Source: an uncultured Campylobacter sp. (GTDB lineage Bacteria; Campylobacterota; Campylobacteria; Campylobacterales; Campylobacteraceae). From it: a stretch of DNA of 8,469 bases. This document shows positions 6,849-8,469 of the stretch, piece after piece; positions within the stretch are counted from its first letter, which is position 1; each line of letters starts with the position of its first letter. The notes under the pieces were generated by a model, which saw nothing but the letters and a program-made list of their open reading frames with translations, was not told where the DNA came from and did no database searches. A program made the position numbers and the translations under genes. The DNA lies in NCBI GenBank assembly GCA_938041615.1, contig CALISV010000107.1, positions 1-8,469 of the forward strand, given 5' to 3'.

Positions 6849-8285
6849 CTACATAAAGCTCGGCGCGTCGTTTGAAAAAAGGATCAGATCGCCGGCTTTG
6901 GTGTTTTGCGCTAAGGCTTCTTGCATTTTTGATTTGTCCTTGATGACGATGACTTTCGGCCTGCTTAGGTGCTTTAGCAGCGTGACGGCGTTTAGCGAAC
7001 TTGTCAGCATAACGATATCAAAGGTTTTGTTAATGATCTTGCTTAGCTTTTCGTTCTCTTCGTCGCTGCTCTCCATGATGCCGGGCGTCACGAGCACCTT
7101 GCGCCCTTCGTAGCTACCGACCAGCTCGTAGCTCGCGCTCATACCGTTAAAGTTGCCGTTAAAACCGTCGTCGATGATGATTTTGCCGCCCGCGTCGATA
7201 CGCTCAAGTCTGTGTTCGACGTTTTTTAAGCGCGCTAGAGCGGAGGCGATCCTGGTCTCATCCAGCCCCAGATATAACGCGGTTTTTACGCAGACGGCTA
7301 GGTTTGCGGCGTTAAATTTACCAAGCAACGGCGAGTGAAACTCCATCTCGCCAAGCTTAAATTTAACCCCATCCAGGCTCGCCTCAACGCCGCTTAGGTC
7401 TTTGTCGTAAATTTCTATCTTTTCGCCCTCGTTTGCCTGCGTACTGCTGTGCACGAAAGCCTTTTCTAGGTGCTTTGAGCCAAGAGCCTCAAGCTTTGTA
7501 GCGCGGATATTTTCGAGCGTTTTAAAGTACTCGATATGCTGTGCGCCGATCTCGCCGACGATAGCGATCTGCGGGCTCAAAAACTCCGTGATCTGCGCGA
7601 TGTCGCCTTTTAGGCGCGCACCGGCTTCGGCGATATATATCTGCGTACCGGCGGCAAGTTCGTTGTTTACGTCTTGGATGAGGCCTGCTAGCGTGTTTAC
7701 GCTGCGAGGGGTTTTGCGGCAGACGAAATCATTTTTAAGCAGCTCAAATAGGAAATTTTTGATGCTGGTTTTGCCAAAACTCGCCGTTATCATGATGATT
7801 TTGAGCTCCGGCATCGAGGCTAGCTTTTTGCGCGCGCTGTTTTCGTAAGCCTTAAATTTTACCTTTTCCAGCAAAAAGCTAATCGCGAAAGAGAGCACGA
7901 GCGGCAGGACGACGCCTAAATTTACGCGATGCTGCGTCGCTAGATAAACAGCGTAGCTAGCGATAACCAAAAGCGCCAAGATAACAAAAAACCGCTTGAC
8001 TCTCGGCGTAAAAACCAGCTTTTTATCTAGCTTTTTGTGCCAAATAGCGAGGCTTGGTACCAGCGCAAAGTAAAAATAAATCCAGAAAAATCGCTCCGCC
8101 CCGTAAAAAAGCACGATCGGCACGATAAGGAAAAACACGTGCCACAGCGGCCTAGTGAAGTGAAACAGCACGCGCTCAAACTTGTAGGAAAACCACTGAA
8201 GGCAGGTGATGAGATAAAATCCCAGCGCAAACGTAAATAAAATCTGCGTCGCGGCAAGGCCGATATTTATGAGGGTTTCGTTCAT
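6849..8285 (-). CDS. murF: MurF-type ligase (UDP-MurNAc-tripeptide:D-Ala-D-Ala) with N-terminal membrane domain
   Basis: A 478-residue protein expected to add D-Ala-D-Ala to the UDP-MurNAc-tripeptide peptidoglycan precursor. Residues 1-140 contain about five hydrophobic spans (near 5-27, 47-63, 66-82, 99-117, 122-139) with Lys/Arg-rich links. The Mur ligase part follows: P-loop TASFGKTS 167-174 (K172), a Ser/Asn-rich SVNTLAG 195-201, EAGARLKGDI 220-229, GAQHIEYF 247-254 with K264 as candidate carbamylated lysine, GKFNAANL 322-329, HRLER 358-362 and DDGFNGN 372-378, the counterpart of MurF DDAYNAN. E. coli MurF is soluble and lacks the membrane part; a membrane-fused form is, to my knowledge, usual in Campylobacter. 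AGGAG at 8291-8295 (minus strand) lies 5 nt before ATG. DDGFNGN and HRLER favour MurF over MurC/D/E, although the catalytic part is divergent. Convergent with the helicase gene. Confidence 0.85.
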   Translation of the reverse strand: MNETLINIGLAATQILFTFALGFYLITCLQWFSYKFERVLFHFTRPLWHVFFLIVPIVLFYGAERFFWIYFYFALVPSLAIWHKKLDKKLVFTPRVKRFFVILALLVIASYAVYLATQHRVNLGVVLPLVLSFAISFLLEKVKFKAYENSARKKLASMPELKIIMITASFGKTSIKNFLFELLKNDFVCRKTPRSVNTLAGLIQDVNNELAAGTQIYIAEAGARLKGDIAQITEFLSPQIAIVGEIGAQHIEYFKTLENIRATKLEALGSKHLEKAFVHSSTQANEGEKIEIYDKDLSGVEASLDGVKFKLGEMEFHSPLLGKFNAANLAVCVKTALYLGLDETRIASALARLKNVEHRLERIDAGGKIIIDDGFNGNFNGMSASYELVGSYEGRKVLVTPGIMESSDEENEKLSKIINKTFDIVMLTSSLNAVTLLKHLSRPKVIVIKDKSKMQEALAQNTKAGDLILFSNDAPSFM

Positions 8286-8307
8286 TTTTTCTCCTAGGTT
8301 CGTTTGG

Positions 8308-8324
8308 GGCGGGCTTTCCCTGCC
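8308..8324. repeat. small GC hairpin just upstream of the murF ribosome site
   Basis: GGCGGG at 8308-8313 pairs with CCC (8318-8320) and GCC (8322-8324) across a one-base bulge, with a four-base loop at 8314-8317. On the minus-strand message it ends about 12 nt before the AGGAG of murF. It lacks an adjacent T-run on that strand, so it is not an obvious terminator; it could be a leader structure or chance. A second inverted repeat (8331-8337 with 8364-8370, GCCAAAT/ATTTGGC) lies further upstream. Confidence 0.3.
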
Positions 8325-8425
8325 GCTTTTGCCAAATTTGACATTTTGCAGTTTGTTTTGCAGATTTGGCGTAAATTTTGATAGTTTTTTTGTTAAATTT
8401 GAGAGTCAAATTTAAACGCCCTGCT

Positions 8426-8469
8426 TTATTTTTGTGCCGTAAAATGCAAATATTTATCAGCCGAGATTT
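8426..8469 (-). CDS. possible 3' end of an upstream minus-strand gene (about 13 codons)
   Basis: One minus-strand frame entering at the right edge reads ISADKYLHFTAQK and stops at TAA (8426-8428). It could be the tail of the gene before murF; in Campylobacter, as I recall, murF follows ddl and a hydrolase gene. Thirteen codons are too few to identify a family or even to prove coding, so this is a pointer only. The spacer 8296-8425 shows no clear promoter. Confidence 0.2.
   Translation of the reverse strand, partial: ISADKYLHFTAQK

Noticed and set aside
8176..8409. Minus-strand frame of 77 codons overlapping the murF start, open to the window edge
   Set aside because: It overlaps murF by about 110 bp in another frame, has no good ribosome site, and its composition (Lys/Gln/Arg-rich, no recognisable motif) looks like translated AT-rich spacer.
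8296..8425. A promoter for murF in the spacer upstream
   Set aside because: Only weak AT-rich matches such as TATCAA on the minus strand; no TATAAT-like box convincing enough to report.
1..8469. CRISPR array, tRNA/rRNA, insertion sequence or phage elements
   Set aside because: No regularly spaced direct repeats, cloverleaf-like segments, transposase or integrase motifs were found. The recurring AAATTT words are a genome-wide compositional habit, not a spaced array.

Overview
The window looks like chromosomal DNA from a Campylobacter-type epsilonproteobacterium. The evidence is the very frequent AAATTT/AAAATTT words inside and between genes, the compact overlapping operon, short AGGAG-type ribosome sites, a TATAAT-type promoter, and a MurF with a multi-span membrane N-terminus (as I recall, the form found in Campylobacter and relatives). 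The helicase and murF genes look moderately GC-rich, which by inference fits the C. rectus/showae/curvus side of the genus better than C. jejuni. The species cannot be fixed from the sequence alone.

Positions 1-4483 (+ strand) hold one tightly packed uptake operon whose 5' end lies outside the window. In order it contains the C-terminal part of a TonB-dependent outer-membrane receptor of the siderophore/metal-chelate type, a SAM-dependent methyltransferase, a FecCD/BtuC-family permease, a FecE/BtuD-family ATPase and a class III periplasmic binding protein. Junctions are a 15-nt gap, an 8-nt overlap, a 4-nt GTGA overlap and a 9-nt gap. The gene set gives a complete route: receptor across the outer membrane, binding protein in the periplasm, ABC importer across the inner membrane. 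The cargo (ferric siderophore, other metal chelate or corrinoid) is not revealed. The methyltransferase is the unexpected member. The permease is broken as written by two compensating single-base frameshifts in homopolymers (G6 at 1994-1999, T6 at 2087-2092), about 90 bp apart.

Positions 4484-4609 hold a long hairpin (likely terminator) and then a TATAAT promoter for the next gene. Positions 4610-6643 (+) encode a complete UvrD/Rep/PcrA-type helicase.

Positions 6644-6848 separate convergent genes and contain A/T-rich inverted repeats, the first overlapping the helicase stop codon. They probably act as a two-way terminator. Positions 6849-8285 (- strand) encode a MurF-type ligase with about five predicted membrane spans ahead of its catalytic domains. 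Upstream of it (8286-8469) is a short spacer with a good ribosome site and possibly the last codons of another minus-strand gene.

I found no CRISPR array, tRNA, rRNA, insertion sequence or phage gene. The most noteworthy points are the methyltransferase inside a TonB/ABC uptake operon, the doubly frameshifted permease and the membrane-anchored MurF.
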